From contig ONYA01000032.1 in the NCBI GenBank assembly GCA_900321965.1, forward strand, positions 1 to 34,308: DNA of 34,308 bases, given 5' to 3'. Below the pieces are notes generated by a model that was not told the origin of the DNA, ran no database searches, and saw nothing but the letters and a program-made list of their open reading frames with translations. The position numbers and the translations under genes were made by a program. This document shows, piece by piece, positions 7,701-17,100 of this stretch. The DNA comes from an uncultured Prevotellaceae bacterium (lineage in GTDB: Bacteria; Bacteroidota; Bacteroidia; Bacteroidales; Bacteroidaceae). The stretch's first letter is position 1. Each line of letters opens with the position of its first letter.

Positions 7701-9264
7701 AACGCCCGAGCCTGCACCAGAGCCTGCACCAGAGCCTGCACCGGATGTGATAGTTTTTGAGGCAGTTCAAGATAACGGTGCGACGAAAGCCCTGAAAGAC
7801 TTGATAGAAGAAGCACAAAATAAGGACGCTATTATGGGTTTACTGCCCAAGAATATCCAGAGGCAATTGCCTGAAGACGTGACCTCTGTGGAAGCAATCC
7901 AGACGTTCAAGCTAGAGAATTATCAGGAGAGCATGGGAAATGTGACGGATAAAGCATCTTTTCAAACGCCACTTGAAGCAGGCGTGGATGTGACCTTTGT
8001 AATTGCCCTTCCTGGTAATGACGGTGAAGTTGCTTGGTATGCACTCGGAGGTACAGTTAATGAGAACGGGGATGTCCTCGTAACCCTGGAGAAAAGCATC
8101 GCCATTGCAATCAATAACCAGGTGTTTGTAGCGATGGTCATGGTTGGCGGTTCTCCCTCCGGGACCATTACGCCGACGCCAACGCCTACGGAGGCGAAAA
8201 TCACTATAGGAACCCCCGAGGATCTGGCAGTGAACGATGAATTCACCGCGACCATCGGTGAAACGGAATATGCCCCTAATAAGGTTAATATAGATTACAC
8301 GCTTCTTATGATGAACGGCATAACCGTGGATGCAACGCTTTCCGCCACGCTTGTATCATCAACAGGAAACAAAGCCACCTACAGAGTTACGGGAAACAAG
8401 GCGACGAAGCTGACCTTCGGAAGCGTGGAGTGGAAGGGAACCAGTGCATTGATGACTCGCCCGGCTAACATCTCGTTTAGTGGGGCTGATGTAGATACCT
8501 CAAAACTCCGTTTCACAAACATCCAGTCTCTTGAAGCCAACAAAAAAATGACACTTGTCTCAGATTTCGGCGAATCTGTCGGAACCATCACTGGCTCTAA
8601 ATACGGGGTCGGCACTTCTCTCGAAGGCGAAGGCGGTGCCTCTCTCGATGGCAGCGACCTCAGATTCAAAACGAGGACTGCTACAGGACAGACGGCACAA
8701 CAAGAGCAAACCCATAATACCGTGATGGGTGCTATGACTTCAAACTGTGCCATATCTTTCAGAGACTGTCATGTGAGTCTCGATGCAGAGGGTCTTGCCC
8801 TGTCTTCAAGTGTTGGGGCTGACGGAGTGGCGACTTTTGCGAAGTTGGGCGGCGGTTCGGTGCGACAGGAAACAGGCTGCAGACGCATGGCTCGCGGAGT
8901 CAGTGCCGAAAGGCCTTTCTTCAGCATCAGCTATAGCGGGGCCCGTATCATGTGTAAGGCTGAGGACGTGGCGCTGCGGGCTGCAGAGGCTCAGGGCAAT
9001 ACCCGGAGCGTTGAGCAGGATATAACCATCGAGTCGGGCAAGACATACGATATCATGACCGATGAGGACCTGGTACTGACGCTGAAGCTCAGCGAGGGCG
9101 ACATCATCATCACGTCCATCACGCTGATAATGCCCGAGGATCCCGATCCCAACGATCTCAACCTTGACGGCAAGGTGAATGCCGTCGACCTCGTGAAGGC
9201 CATCACCACAGGCAAGACGCAGGCCGAGATCGACGAAATCGTGAACATCATCATGGAGAAATAA
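4756..9264 (+). CDS. Large secreted multidomain protein: InlB-like repeat, LRR, MBG-like repeats, dockerin-like end
   Basis: A 1502-aa protein. ATG 4756 is preferred to an upstream in-frame GTG because it gives the start MNRKSIHQNLLRR and a signal peptide ending AWA at residue 33. Visible order: a Listeria-Bacteroides (InlB B-type) repeat at ~36-112 ending 'TLYAKW'; BspA-type LRR at ~161-298; an Asp-rich loop LDLNLDGKRDVLLE near 486; two MBG-like beta domains at ~553-721; a helical segment at ~722-805 (IDAARTAYDALNDAQQKLV); further MBG_2-like domains at ~808-966; a Pro-rich linker of TP/EPAPEPAP at ~966-996; an unassigned beta-rich part; and a final dockerin-like loop, NDLNLDGKVNAVDLVKAI. It is likely surface-attached. 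The dockerin-like end has one clear Ca-binding loop, not the usual two. Confidence 0.85.
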   Translation: MNRKSIHQNLLRRAVMLAVVMISMLALPTGAWAQQGFDTNQYTLTLDDNYEGGEIRRFPNIQSGNTVIPTEPSRKYLSFLGWATSVDGDVVYEPGKEVCITSDMTLYAKWPPLSGTYGDFELTWSVTKSAGSVEYDVLTISGSGGMSYSTEYPWSVYQNLIKTIVIEYGVTSIGNYAFYDFPNVTSLSIGNSVQTIEAAFVLDNLTTDIVLPASVTSIGEFAFDGVASETANGISITAAEGSQLASISSLAFGGSASKAVIDLSNCTELKTIGGEQTFQGTQDVTLPHTVTSIAQYAFGKNYIFSGEHVYIVVPAGHVLTVNGKPYNGTLTDGKADLIPYLFDNPGKRAPSNALTLAMEKAVAPVSGTYQLSGDYVSFYDEETNPITEAAVGETVIVGPDPNKFPQGKYFTHQYTATDGVTVTVEENGDGTFIMPAKNVSVSAVLAEQEEYALNLITTEPQDIPKSVWLVSYSLMDYNVVDDETGDRFLDLNLDGKRDVLLEKNYDETTEVTSFRAIRQPGADDITENLRFDVSYIEPLQYNSLLLLFKPQAIQSDWITVGDGTPLVYNGQAQTPAVVVKDGATTLSAETDYDVTYSNNMNACEATAENAPKVTVTAKATSTSYTGTATATFTIAPKVVTSPTITLSATSAAYNGSDLTPTVTAVKDGETTISNTEYIVSYKKGSEAVEKCIEPGEYTVVISDGEGGNYTVSGTATFTITKEAIDAVIHLINEIGTVEYTDESKTKIDAARTAYDALNDAQQKLVTNYAMLTAAETTYAELKAEAEAQAAVELAAKQKAFEERIKAEGYSDTYDGLTHKITVTAPEEATVKYGTEEGKYGSDNPSFKDAGTYTVYYEVSTEGLTSVTGSAEVKITRKALSLVADQVTITEGETLPTTFTGSITGFVTGEGLGDTDVLAFSLDNPEASAVGSYSITGTLNSATSGDYGQNYTFANAASNATAFTINAKPTPDPTPEPTPTPIPTPEPAPEPAPEPAPDVIVFEAVQDNGATKALKDLIEEAQNKDAIMGLLPKNIQRQLPEDVTSVEAIQTFKLENYQESMGNVTDKASFQTPLEAGVDVTFVIALPGNDGEVAWYALGGTVNENGDVLVTLEKSIAIAINNQVFVAMVMVGGSPSGTITPTPTPTEAKITIGTPEDLAVNDEFTATIGETEYAPNKVNIDYTLLMMNGITVDATLSATLVSSTGNKATYRVTGNKATKLTFGSVEWKGTSALMTRPANISFSGADVDTSKLRFTNIQSLEANKKMTLVSDFGESVGTITGSKYGVGTSLEGEGGASLDGSDLRFKTRTATGQTAQQEQTHNTVMGAMTSNCAISFRDCHVSLDAEGLALSSSVGADGVATFAKLGGGSVRQETGCRRMARGVSAERPFFSISYSGARIMCKAEDVALRAAEAQGNTRSVEQDITIESGKTYDIMTDEDLVLTLKLSEGDIIITSITLIMPEDPDPNDLNLDGKVNAVDLVKAITTGKTQAEIDEIVNIIMEK

Positions 9265-9265
9265 A

Positions 9266-12200
9266 ATGATCAACAATATGAACAACAAAACTTATGCAAC
9301 ATTGAGACGAGTGATTTTTACGGTCGCGATGGCGGCCGGAGTGTGCATGGCGGCCTGGGGCCAGGAAACATCGACGGCAGAGGTTCAAGCCGGCTCGGGC
9401 GTGACGAAGATCGCAGGAGAGGCTGTGTCAAGCGGCGCGACGGTGCAGACTGCATCAGGTTCGACGGTGACCATAGAGGGCGCTGCACCGCAAGCGGGAA
9501 AAGTGGCGCGGCTGAAACTCACCAGGAAGGAGGATAGCAGCGAAAGCGAGCAGGCTGGCGACGACGTCACGGCGCAGTGCAGCGTGACATCGGCCTACAG
9601 CACCGACGGAAAGTTCACGTTCACGATGCCAGACTATAATATAATAGCCGAAGTGGAATACCTTTATTCACTGTCGGGCGACTACGTCCACTTCTCCTAT
9701 GAGGGCGGCTACATTTCCATCAACGGGGCCGCTGAGGGCGAGACAGTGTCCATAAGCTTTGATCCGACTGATCCTGAAGACGACGACAAGGTCATCATCC
9801 CGTCGGGCAAATACTTCGCGGGACAGTACACGGCGTCCGAGAGCGTGACCATTACGATGAAGGAAAATGGCGACGGCACGTTCACCATGCCCGCCAAGGC
9901 GGTGACGGTGTCTGCCGTGCTGGCCGATCAGGAGGAGTACACCCTCGACCTGACCACCACCGAGGCGCAGACAATTCCCGAGTCGGTATGGCTGCTGCTC
10001 TATAGCCTGGGCGATGACATCAATGTCTATGAGACCAACGACCGCTTCCTCGACCTGAACCTCGACGGAAAATGCGATGTTCTGCTGGAAGAGGACTACG
10101 ACGAGGCGACCGAGAAGACGACCTACAGCGCCACGCGCCAGCCCGGAGCCGACGCCATCACGTCAAACCCCCGCTTCGCCGTGAGCTACGTTATACCGCA
10201 GCAGTACAACAGCGTGCTGTTCATGCTAAACACGCCCAAGGCCATCCTGTCTGACTGGATCACCATAGGCGACGGTACAACCCTCGTCTATAACGGTCAG
10301 GCACAGGAGCCGGCGGTCGTCGTGAAGGACGGCGAGAAGACGCTCTCGACCGAGACGGACTATGAGGTGACATACAATAATAATAAGAACGCGTGCGAGG
10401 CCACGGCCGAGAACGCACCCACCATCACCGTGACTGCCAAGAGCACGAGCACAGACTATACGGGTTCGGCCACGGCGACGTTCACCATCGCCCGCAAGGC
10501 CTTAAAGCTGGTTGCCGACAAAGTGGAGATCACCGAGGGAGAACCGCTGCCAGACTTCACGGGTAGCATCACGGGCTTCGTTGAGGGCGAAGGACTGATT
10601 GACACCGATGTGCTGACATTCAGCGTGGATGGCACGCCGTCGACCAAGGGCGAATATGCAGTGACAGGTAAACTGAACGGTGAAACAAAAGGCACCTACG
10701 GACAGAACTACACCTTCGACAACGCCGACGCCAACGAGACGGCCTTCACCATCAACCCCATTCCGACCTGTACCCTGGGAGGTCTCATATATATGATTAC
10801 CAGCAAGAGCCTGCATACGGCCGAACTGAAGGAGTACGAAGACGATGGACCGACGGGAGAGCTGGTCATTCCCGCCAGCATTAAATACGAAGGAACAGAC
10901 TATACCGTAAACAGCATCGGTGATGGAGCGTTGGTCTTTTGCTATGACCTGACTTCCGTCACTATTCCTACCAGCGTGAAGCGCATCGGAGACACCGCTT
11001 TCGGAAACTGCATCGGTCTGGCCTCAGTCACCATCCCCGACGGCGTGACCAGCATCGGACAATGTGCATTCCAAACCACGAGTCTGGCCTCAGTCACCAT
11101 CCCCGCCAGCGTGACGAGTATCGGTAAAAATGCGTTCATGGATTGCCAAAACCTGCAGTCGGTGACCGTCTATACGGCGTCGGTGCCAACTTCAGACGGT
11201 CAGATCTTTACAAAACGCTATTCTAACGTGAAGGTATATGTGCCGAGCGAACTCGTGGAGGCCTATAAGAATGACGTGAACTGGAGTACCAATGCCGACA
11301 TTGAGGCTATGGTCTCAATCACGACACAGCCGACGAGCAGTTTGGAGCTGACGGCTGGCGATGAGAGCGGCAAGCTGACGGTCGAGGCTACGGCGGCTGA
11401 CGGACATACACTCACCTATCAGTGGTTTGCGAATACGAGTGCGTCCAATGAGGGCGGCACGGCCATCAGCGGAGCCACCGAGGCCAACTATACCGTTCCG
11501 ACAACAACGGCGGATACCTATTATTACTATTGCGTCGTGACCGCCACGAGAACCGACAAGAAGTTCACTGCCACCTCCGACGTGGCCACGGTGACGGTCA
11601 AGGAAAAGCCGAAGAAGACCATCGAGGACAAGTGGATCACCGTAGGCGACGGTACGCCCATCGTCTATAACGGCCAGGCACAGACGCCCGCGGTCGTCGT
11701 GAAGGACGGCGAGAAGACGCTCTCGGCCGAGACGGACTATGACGTGACATACAGTAATAATATGAACGCATGCGAGGCCACTGCCGAGAACGCGCCCACG
11801 GTCACCGTCACCGTGAAGGACGGCAACGACACGTATACCGGAAGCGCCAGCGTGCCCTTCGCCATCGGCAAAGCGACAGTGAAAGCGAGTGGGTTTACGG
11901 TGAAGGATAAGGAGAAGAACGGCGATGATGTGACGGCAGTGCTCATCACTACGAATGTCATGCTCGACGGTGTCATCACGGGCAGCGGCGACAAGCTGGG
12001 CGACGAGGTAGGCATCACGGGCGTGAAGGGAACCTTCGAGGATGCCAACGTCGGAGAGAACAAGATCGTGAACCTCGACTACACCAACGCCTCCCTCACC
12101 GGCAAAGATGCAGGCAACTACACCCTCGACAAGGCCAATAGCCAGCAGATGGCCATTGGAAAGATTCTTACTGAGATAACTGTTGATGGCGATGGTAATG

Positions 12201-13864
12201 TCATCGAATTCACTAAGATAGTAATTAAGGATGCGGATGGAACAATAATTGGAGTTATAGAAACTACCAAAACAACAAAGAAAGCTGCTGATGGTTCTGC
12301 TACCGGAACTATCAATGAAACAGCAAAAAATGGAAATGAGAATGTTTTTGTAACCAGCGAAGGAGAAATAAAAGTGGTGGTTGCTAATGGTAAAACTACC
12401 GAAACAACCATAAGAACTGATAAAGATGCCGCAGGTAATATAATTCAAACGACTGAAACCGTCAAAACAACGGAGAAGGATGCTGATGGTAACATAACCG
12501 TAACCATCAAAGAAGAACTGACGGAAGCCAATGGCCAGAAAATTCGGTACACCGAAACTGTCAAAAAAACGGTGAAGGATGCAGATGGTAATACAACTGA
12601 AACCATCAATGAAATAGTGTCGGAACCTTATCTGAATCCAATTCGAACCATTGAGACTAAAAAAGAAATAGTGAAGACACCTGATGGTCAAAAGACCGAA
12701 ACCATCAACGAAACCGTGACGGAAGCCAATGGCAAAATAACAACGACCACAATAGAGACGAAGACTGATGGTTCCCTACAAGAAACCAAAACAGTAACGC
12801 ATGCCGATAAATCTGTCACTGAAACCGTCATAGAAACCGTGAAGAATGCTGATGGCAGCAAGAGTATAACCATCATAAATACAGAGAAGGATGCTGGCGG
12901 TGAGACAACAGAAACCAAAGAAATCCATAAAAAGGTAAGTACGAATACAGAAACCGTCGAAGAAACAATAAAGGCTGCTGATGGTACTACTACCACTACC
13001 ACATCCACCATAACCAAGACAACAGAGTGGGATGGTTATGACCCCATCAAACACCCTTTATCAGAAAAGACCCTGAAAACAGTGAAGAATGCTGACGAAT
13101 CAGAAATTGGATCCTCCCAAACTGTCAAAAGACTGTATCTGGATGTGCATTTTAATGTATATTATACCATCGAAACGATCGAAGAAAAATGGAAATACCC
13201 AGACGGTTCCTCTATTGAAACCAAAGAGGTAACAGAGACCAATGCCATTGGTGTTGTTATAAAACACTCGAAAAAACAGACAAAGACGGATGCACTTGGT
13301 AACCAAACTGAAATATCCGAGGTGACACCGGTGAATGGAAGTCAGGATGACATCAGTGGTGTGAGCAATGCTCAACTTGGCATCCAAGAAGGAGCAGACC
13401 GTGTTTCGTTAGTCTCTGAAGGCACAAATGGAAATATGCAACAAAGCATCAACGTCAGCCAGGGCCCGGCAGTGCAGATAGCCGTCATGGGTGCCAAGGC
13501 AGGAGGTTCGATGAGGATGGATTTTATGCCTAAGATGGGCAGTCCTGTGGTTTATGCAAGTAATGAAGAAGTGAGAAAGATAGTAGACAATTCGCGCTGC
13601 CGTGCACGTGGCACTGAGGATGAGATGATAGAAATCGTCTCTGGCGAAGAGTACATAGTGCTTAAGGACGGTCCGCTGGTGCTCACCTTCGACGTGGAGG
13701 AGGGGCCGATCTCCATCGAGAACATCACGCTGAAGGATCCCGATCCCAACGATCTCAACCTTGACGGCAAGGTGAACGCCGTCGACCTCGTGAAGGCCGT
13801 CAGCGACGGCAAGACGCAGGCCGAGATCGACGAAATCGTGAACAGTATTATGAATATAAAATAA
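9266..13864 (+). CDS. Large secreted multidomain protein: MBG/YDG-like, LRR, Ig-like, Thr-rich repeats, dockerin-like end
   Basis: A 1532-aa protein starting one base after the previous stop; ATG 9278 is a possible alternative. The signal peptide ends near residue 32 (AAWGQ). Visible order: a beta domain shared with the upstream protein (GDYVHF), the loop LDLNLDGKCDVLLE (~261), an MBG-like domain (~327-410), MBG_2-like (~410-498), BspA-type LRR (~500-678), Ig-like (~680-782, 'LTYQWFANT'), MBG plus YDG-like (~787-965), and a 390-residue tract of degenerate 'DADGNxTxTINE' repeats (~965-1355). It ends in the same dockerin-like segment as the upstream protein. Several stretches are nearly identical at DNA level to the preceding gene, so the two share domain cassettes. 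The Thr/Glu/Lys tract is visibly AT-richer than its flanks. The protein is probably a fibrous surface protein. Confidence 0.85.
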   Translation: MINNMNNKTYATLRRVIFTVAMAAGVCMAAWGQETSTAEVQAGSGVTKIAGEAVSSGATVQTASGSTVTIEGAAPQAGKVARLKLTRKEDSSESEQAGDDVTAQCSVTSAYSTDGKFTFTMPDYNIIAEVEYLYSLSGDYVHFSYEGGYISINGAAEGETVSISFDPTDPEDDDKVIIPSGKYFAGQYTASESVTITMKENGDGTFTMPAKAVTVSAVLADQEEYTLDLTTTEAQTIPESVWLLLYSLGDDINVYETNDRFLDLNLDGKCDVLLEEDYDEATEKTTYSATRQPGADAITSNPRFAVSYVIPQQYNSVLFMLNTPKAILSDWITIGDGTTLVYNGQAQEPAVVVKDGEKTLSTETDYEVTYNNNKNACEATAENAPTITVTAKSTSTDYTGSATATFTIARKALKLVADKVEITEGEPLPDFTGSITGFVEGEGLIDTDVLTFSVDGTPSTKGEYAVTGKLNGETKGTYGQNYTFDNADANETAFTINPIPTCTLGGLIYMITSKSLHTAELKEYEDDGPTGELVIPASIKYEGTDYTVNSIGDGALVFCYDLTSVTIPTSVKRIGDTAFGNCIGLASVTIPDGVTSIGQCAFQTTSLASVTIPASVTSIGKNAFMDCQNLQSVTVYTASVPTSDGQIFTKRYSNVKVYVPSELVEAYKNDVNWSTNADIEAMVSITTQPTSSLELTAGDESGKLTVEATAADGHTLTYQWFANTSASNEGGTAISGATEANYTVPTTTADTYYYYCVVTATRTDKKFTATSDVATVTVKEKPKKTIEDKWITVGDGTPIVYNGQAQTPAVVVKDGEKTLSAETDYDVTYSNNMNACEATAENAPTVTVTVKDGNDTYTGSASVPFAIGKATVKASGFTVKDKEKNGDDVTAVLITTNVMLDGVITGSGDKLGDEVGITGVKGTFEDANVGENKIVNLDYTNASLTGKDAGNYTLDKANSQQMAIGKILTEITVDGDGNVIEFTKIVIKDADGTIIGVIETTKTTKKAADGSATGTINETAKNGNENVFVTSEGEIKVVVANGKTTETTIRTDKDAAGNIIQTTETVKTTEKDADGNITVTIKEELTEANGQKIRYTETVKKTVKDADGNTTETINEIVSEPYLNPIRTIETKKEIVKTPDGQKTETINETVTEANGKITTTTIETKTDGSLQETKTVTHADKSVTETVIETVKNADGSKSITIINTEKDAGGETTETKEIHKKVSTNTETVEETIKAADGTTTTTTSTITKTTEWDGYDPIKHPLSEKTLKTVKNADESEIGSSQTVKRLYLDVHFNVYYTIETIEEKWKYPDGSSIETKEVTETNAIGVVIKHSKKQTKTDALGNQTEISEVTPVNGSQDDISGVSNAQLGIQEGADRVSLVSEGTNGNMQQSINVSQGPAVQIAVMGAKAGGSMRMDFMPKMGSPVVYASNEEVRKIVDNSRCRARGTEDEMIEIVSGEEYIVLKDGPLVLTFDVEEGPISIENITLKDPDPNDLNLDGKVNAVDLVKAVSDGKTQAEIDEIVNSIMNIK

Positions 13865-13949
13865 GGTTTATGTTTTAAATTTTAATGGTTACCTTCGCCT
13901 GTCGTGAGATCCGCGGAGGAGGTTTGATTAAATTCTTTTATAGCTATTT

Positions 13950-13986
13950 CATCCTCGCTGCTTGTGAAAGTCGCGAGGATTTTTTG
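13950..13986 (+). terminator. Intrinsic terminator after the first secreted-protein run
   Basis: ATCCTCGC (13951-13958) pairs perfectly with GCGAGGAT (13973-13980), followed by a T run. It closes the unit ending at 13864. The rest of the 13865-14173 gap holds simple repeats (ATGTAAAA-type, 14030-14060) and a possible -7 box TAAATTTG at 14115-14122 for the next gene. I see no credible gene there. Confidence 0.75.
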
Positions 13987-14173
13987 GACCTGCGTGCGAG
14001 TGGAGAGAAATTGGAGGCTACTGAAAAATGTAAAAATGTAAAAATGCAACCATGCAATCATGAAAAAAAGGTTAAACATGGAGGGAAAAGCATGAAAAAT
14101 TGAAGATAATTCTTTAAATTTGCCGAATTAAAAGCTTCCGGGCTTAAACACCATCATACGAACAACTACGAAT

Positions 14174-17100
14174 ATGAAACAGTTACTACGACAAGTACTG
14201 ACATGCCTCAGCACGCTGCTGCTGACCAGCACGGCAGCATGGGCTGACGGTTTCACCGTAGAGCGTGCCGTCAACCTGACCGAGCTGGACTTGTGGGCAG
14301 ACATCAGCAAGTTCCAGTGGCAGGAGATAGACCACGGCATCCAGGACAACAGGGAAGATATGGATGCGCTGAAGGCCCTGTTCTACGACCCTGCACCCAA
14401 GGACACCGTGGGTTTCTACAACCAGATATACAAGGCGCGCGACGAGCAGTATATCGTGCTGCGACTGGACAAAGCCCAAGGCAGACGTCCGTTCTACGTC
14501 CGCGTGACGACTATTAAGAGCACGGAGGACCCCTCGCAGAATGCGTCGAAGCTGTTTGCTGCCGAGAACTACGTCTATATCATGCCTCCCGTCGGCGAGA
14601 TACAGCTGGAGGTGAAGATATGGCCGCAGGGCGAGGGTGAGGAGATGGCTAAGACCATCACCTTCAACGGTCACAGCTACGGCTCGTTGTCGGTGCGCAC
14701 CGTGATGCTGGACAAGAGCCGTGTCGTGCCTGGCGACTACACGCTGCAGCTCATCTACTATGACGTAGAGACCGAGAGGAGCGACACTTCGTACATAGAG
14801 CGTATGATGGTTGACAAGCTCTACACTTTCTATACCTATAACAAGGGAGAGCTGCGCGAGGCCTACCTGCGTTGCGACAGTATAAAACGCATCAAGCTGA
14901 AGCCCGAATGGTGGGCCAAGGATGCCGTGACACACGTCAACGACAACTCTGTGACAGTGATGGATGGACCGAAGATGCCCTACCCCCAGCACAAACGCTT
15001 AGACGCACCCAACCCCACCTATCTGGACTCGCGTCTCTTCTCCTACCACGACACGCTGTGGGTGAACCTCTACTTAGACAATATTCCGTCCAACGAAGCT
15101 CAGGGACTGACCATGCATGCCGTGAGGGCCGACAAGGACAACACGCCGGTAGGTGACAAACTGTTGGAGTGGGGCAAAGACCCCGTCTCCGGTCGGCTCT
15201 ACGTGCTCACCGACGGTGAGCCTGCCACCATCGAGTGCTATCGCGACGGCTACCTGCCGAAGCTCTGTCTCTATCCCGGTTCCTACGACCATGTGACGGG
15301 TATTATCAGTCGTGAGTCGGAAGAGGCCGACATCTATCTGGAACCGATTCCCGCACCCATCACGTCACCTACGGTAACCACTGCTGTGCTCTCCACACTG
15401 ATTCCCACCGACGACTGCCGCGGCAACTTCTACGTCAGCGAAATCCAAGACTTCGACATTCTGCATACACCAACTACCGAGACCGTATTCTATGATGAGT
15501 ACGCCTCGCGCGCTGACACCAGCAAGCTGGCCAATGGCATGATGCTCATGAGCTATGCCCAGATGGAGGTGGCCATCGTGTCGCCTACCAACAAAAACAC
15601 AGCTAAAATAACCCTGAAGAAGGCCGAGGGCCCCGAGGAGAACCTGATACTGGAGGAAAACCTCGGCGGCAAGACAAGGGTTGTCTACAGTCATCTGTTC
15701 GACTACAGCTACTGGACCACCCGTTTCGACCTGCGCCGCTATCTGGATATTAACACATCGGGGCGCCCCGCCGTAGCCTTCGACGGGGTAGAGGTCAGGC
15801 GGTTGCCCATTCTTGCCAACCTCTATCTGGACTACCCACAGTTGAAGAAGAATATGGATGAATCGAGCGATGAAATGCTGGATCCCCATGAAGCTGGCCC
15901 TCCAGCCGAGGATAAGCTTAATGAGTTGATGCCCAACGGTTCCCTCAGTTTTAACGCCAAGATACCTCTTTTCCCACCAATTTATACTCGTTTCGGATTT
16001 GAAGTCGATTTCATTAAAACAAAGAAAATAACAGCCTATTATGCCAAGGGTGCAGGATTCGCCTACGATTTTGTCGAAGGGAAGAGTACCAAGGATTGGG
16101 ACTTCCCAAAATCCCTTACGGTCGGTTCGAGTGATGACTATGGCACCGGTGACGTGGCGAGTATATCAGCTCTTACCAGTGATAAAGAGAGTAACCCTCT
16201 TACCCAAAAGGCGAGTTTCAGTGTCGGAGGAGAAGTGTATGCCAAAGTTGGCATCCCGTTGAACAAAACGCTAAAAAAAGGATCAGGGTGGGGGCAGTTC
16301 CTCTTACCTGGCTTCGATTTTGTGGAAGAGACAAGTTTACGCGTCGATGGTACTATCGGTGGGTCGATCAATGTCAATTTCCCCGAAATGGTATCAGGTT
16401 GGCTTGGTAAAGAGGGTATCTCTAAATTTTATAGTGAAGGAACTTGGGGTAGAATCTGTAAGGAGTTTATACAACCCTTTAATATTACGGTCAATGCTGG
16501 CATTACGTTCAACTTATCGTTAGGCATCTTCTCGTTCTACAATACGGAGGATGATATCTGGTTCTGGAAAAACCACATTTACGCCTTTAAATTCTTTGGC
16601 CAGGCATTTGTTAATGCCCAGCTCAAGGCTAAACTTAATCTCTTCAGTGCTGCCAGCGGCGAGGCTGGAGTCGGTATGGGAGCCGGCATTAATTTCAAGT
16701 ATGCTACCGGCTGCCGCATGGACTTCAGGAACCCCTTCTCTGGCAGTGCTTGGAGTTGGTTTGCCGGTATTGGTGCTTATGTTAAGCTGAAGGGATTCGG
16801 ATGGGGCTGGGCCAAAGATTGGTCGTGGGGTGATCAGACACCTATATTTAACCTCATCAAACCGAAGAATTTCAAGAACCCGTTCCACGAGAATTTCACC
16901 ACCTATCTGAGTGATGGCGACGATCCTGAGGAGAGTGCTGCCAGCAGGTTCTTCCGGACGGCAAACCCGAGTCTGCCCGGTTCGTTCGTTACCGATGCTG
17001 TGGACATCAGCCAACCTGTGAAGTTCATTGCCGGTGGCGACAGCATCGTCTATCAGGGAAACTATGAAGACCCCAACGACTATTGCGTTGAGGTGGCATC

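Noticed and set aside
11315-12691. A 458-codon open frame on the minus strand
   Set aside because: It lies wholly antisense to the 1532-aa secreted protein, across domain and Thr-rich repeat regions. Its translation is low-complexity and matches nothing recognisable.
13885-14103. A 72-codon plus-strand frame after the 1532-aa gene
   Set aside because: It contains a terminator hairpin and simple repeats, has no ribosome site and no recognisable protein features.
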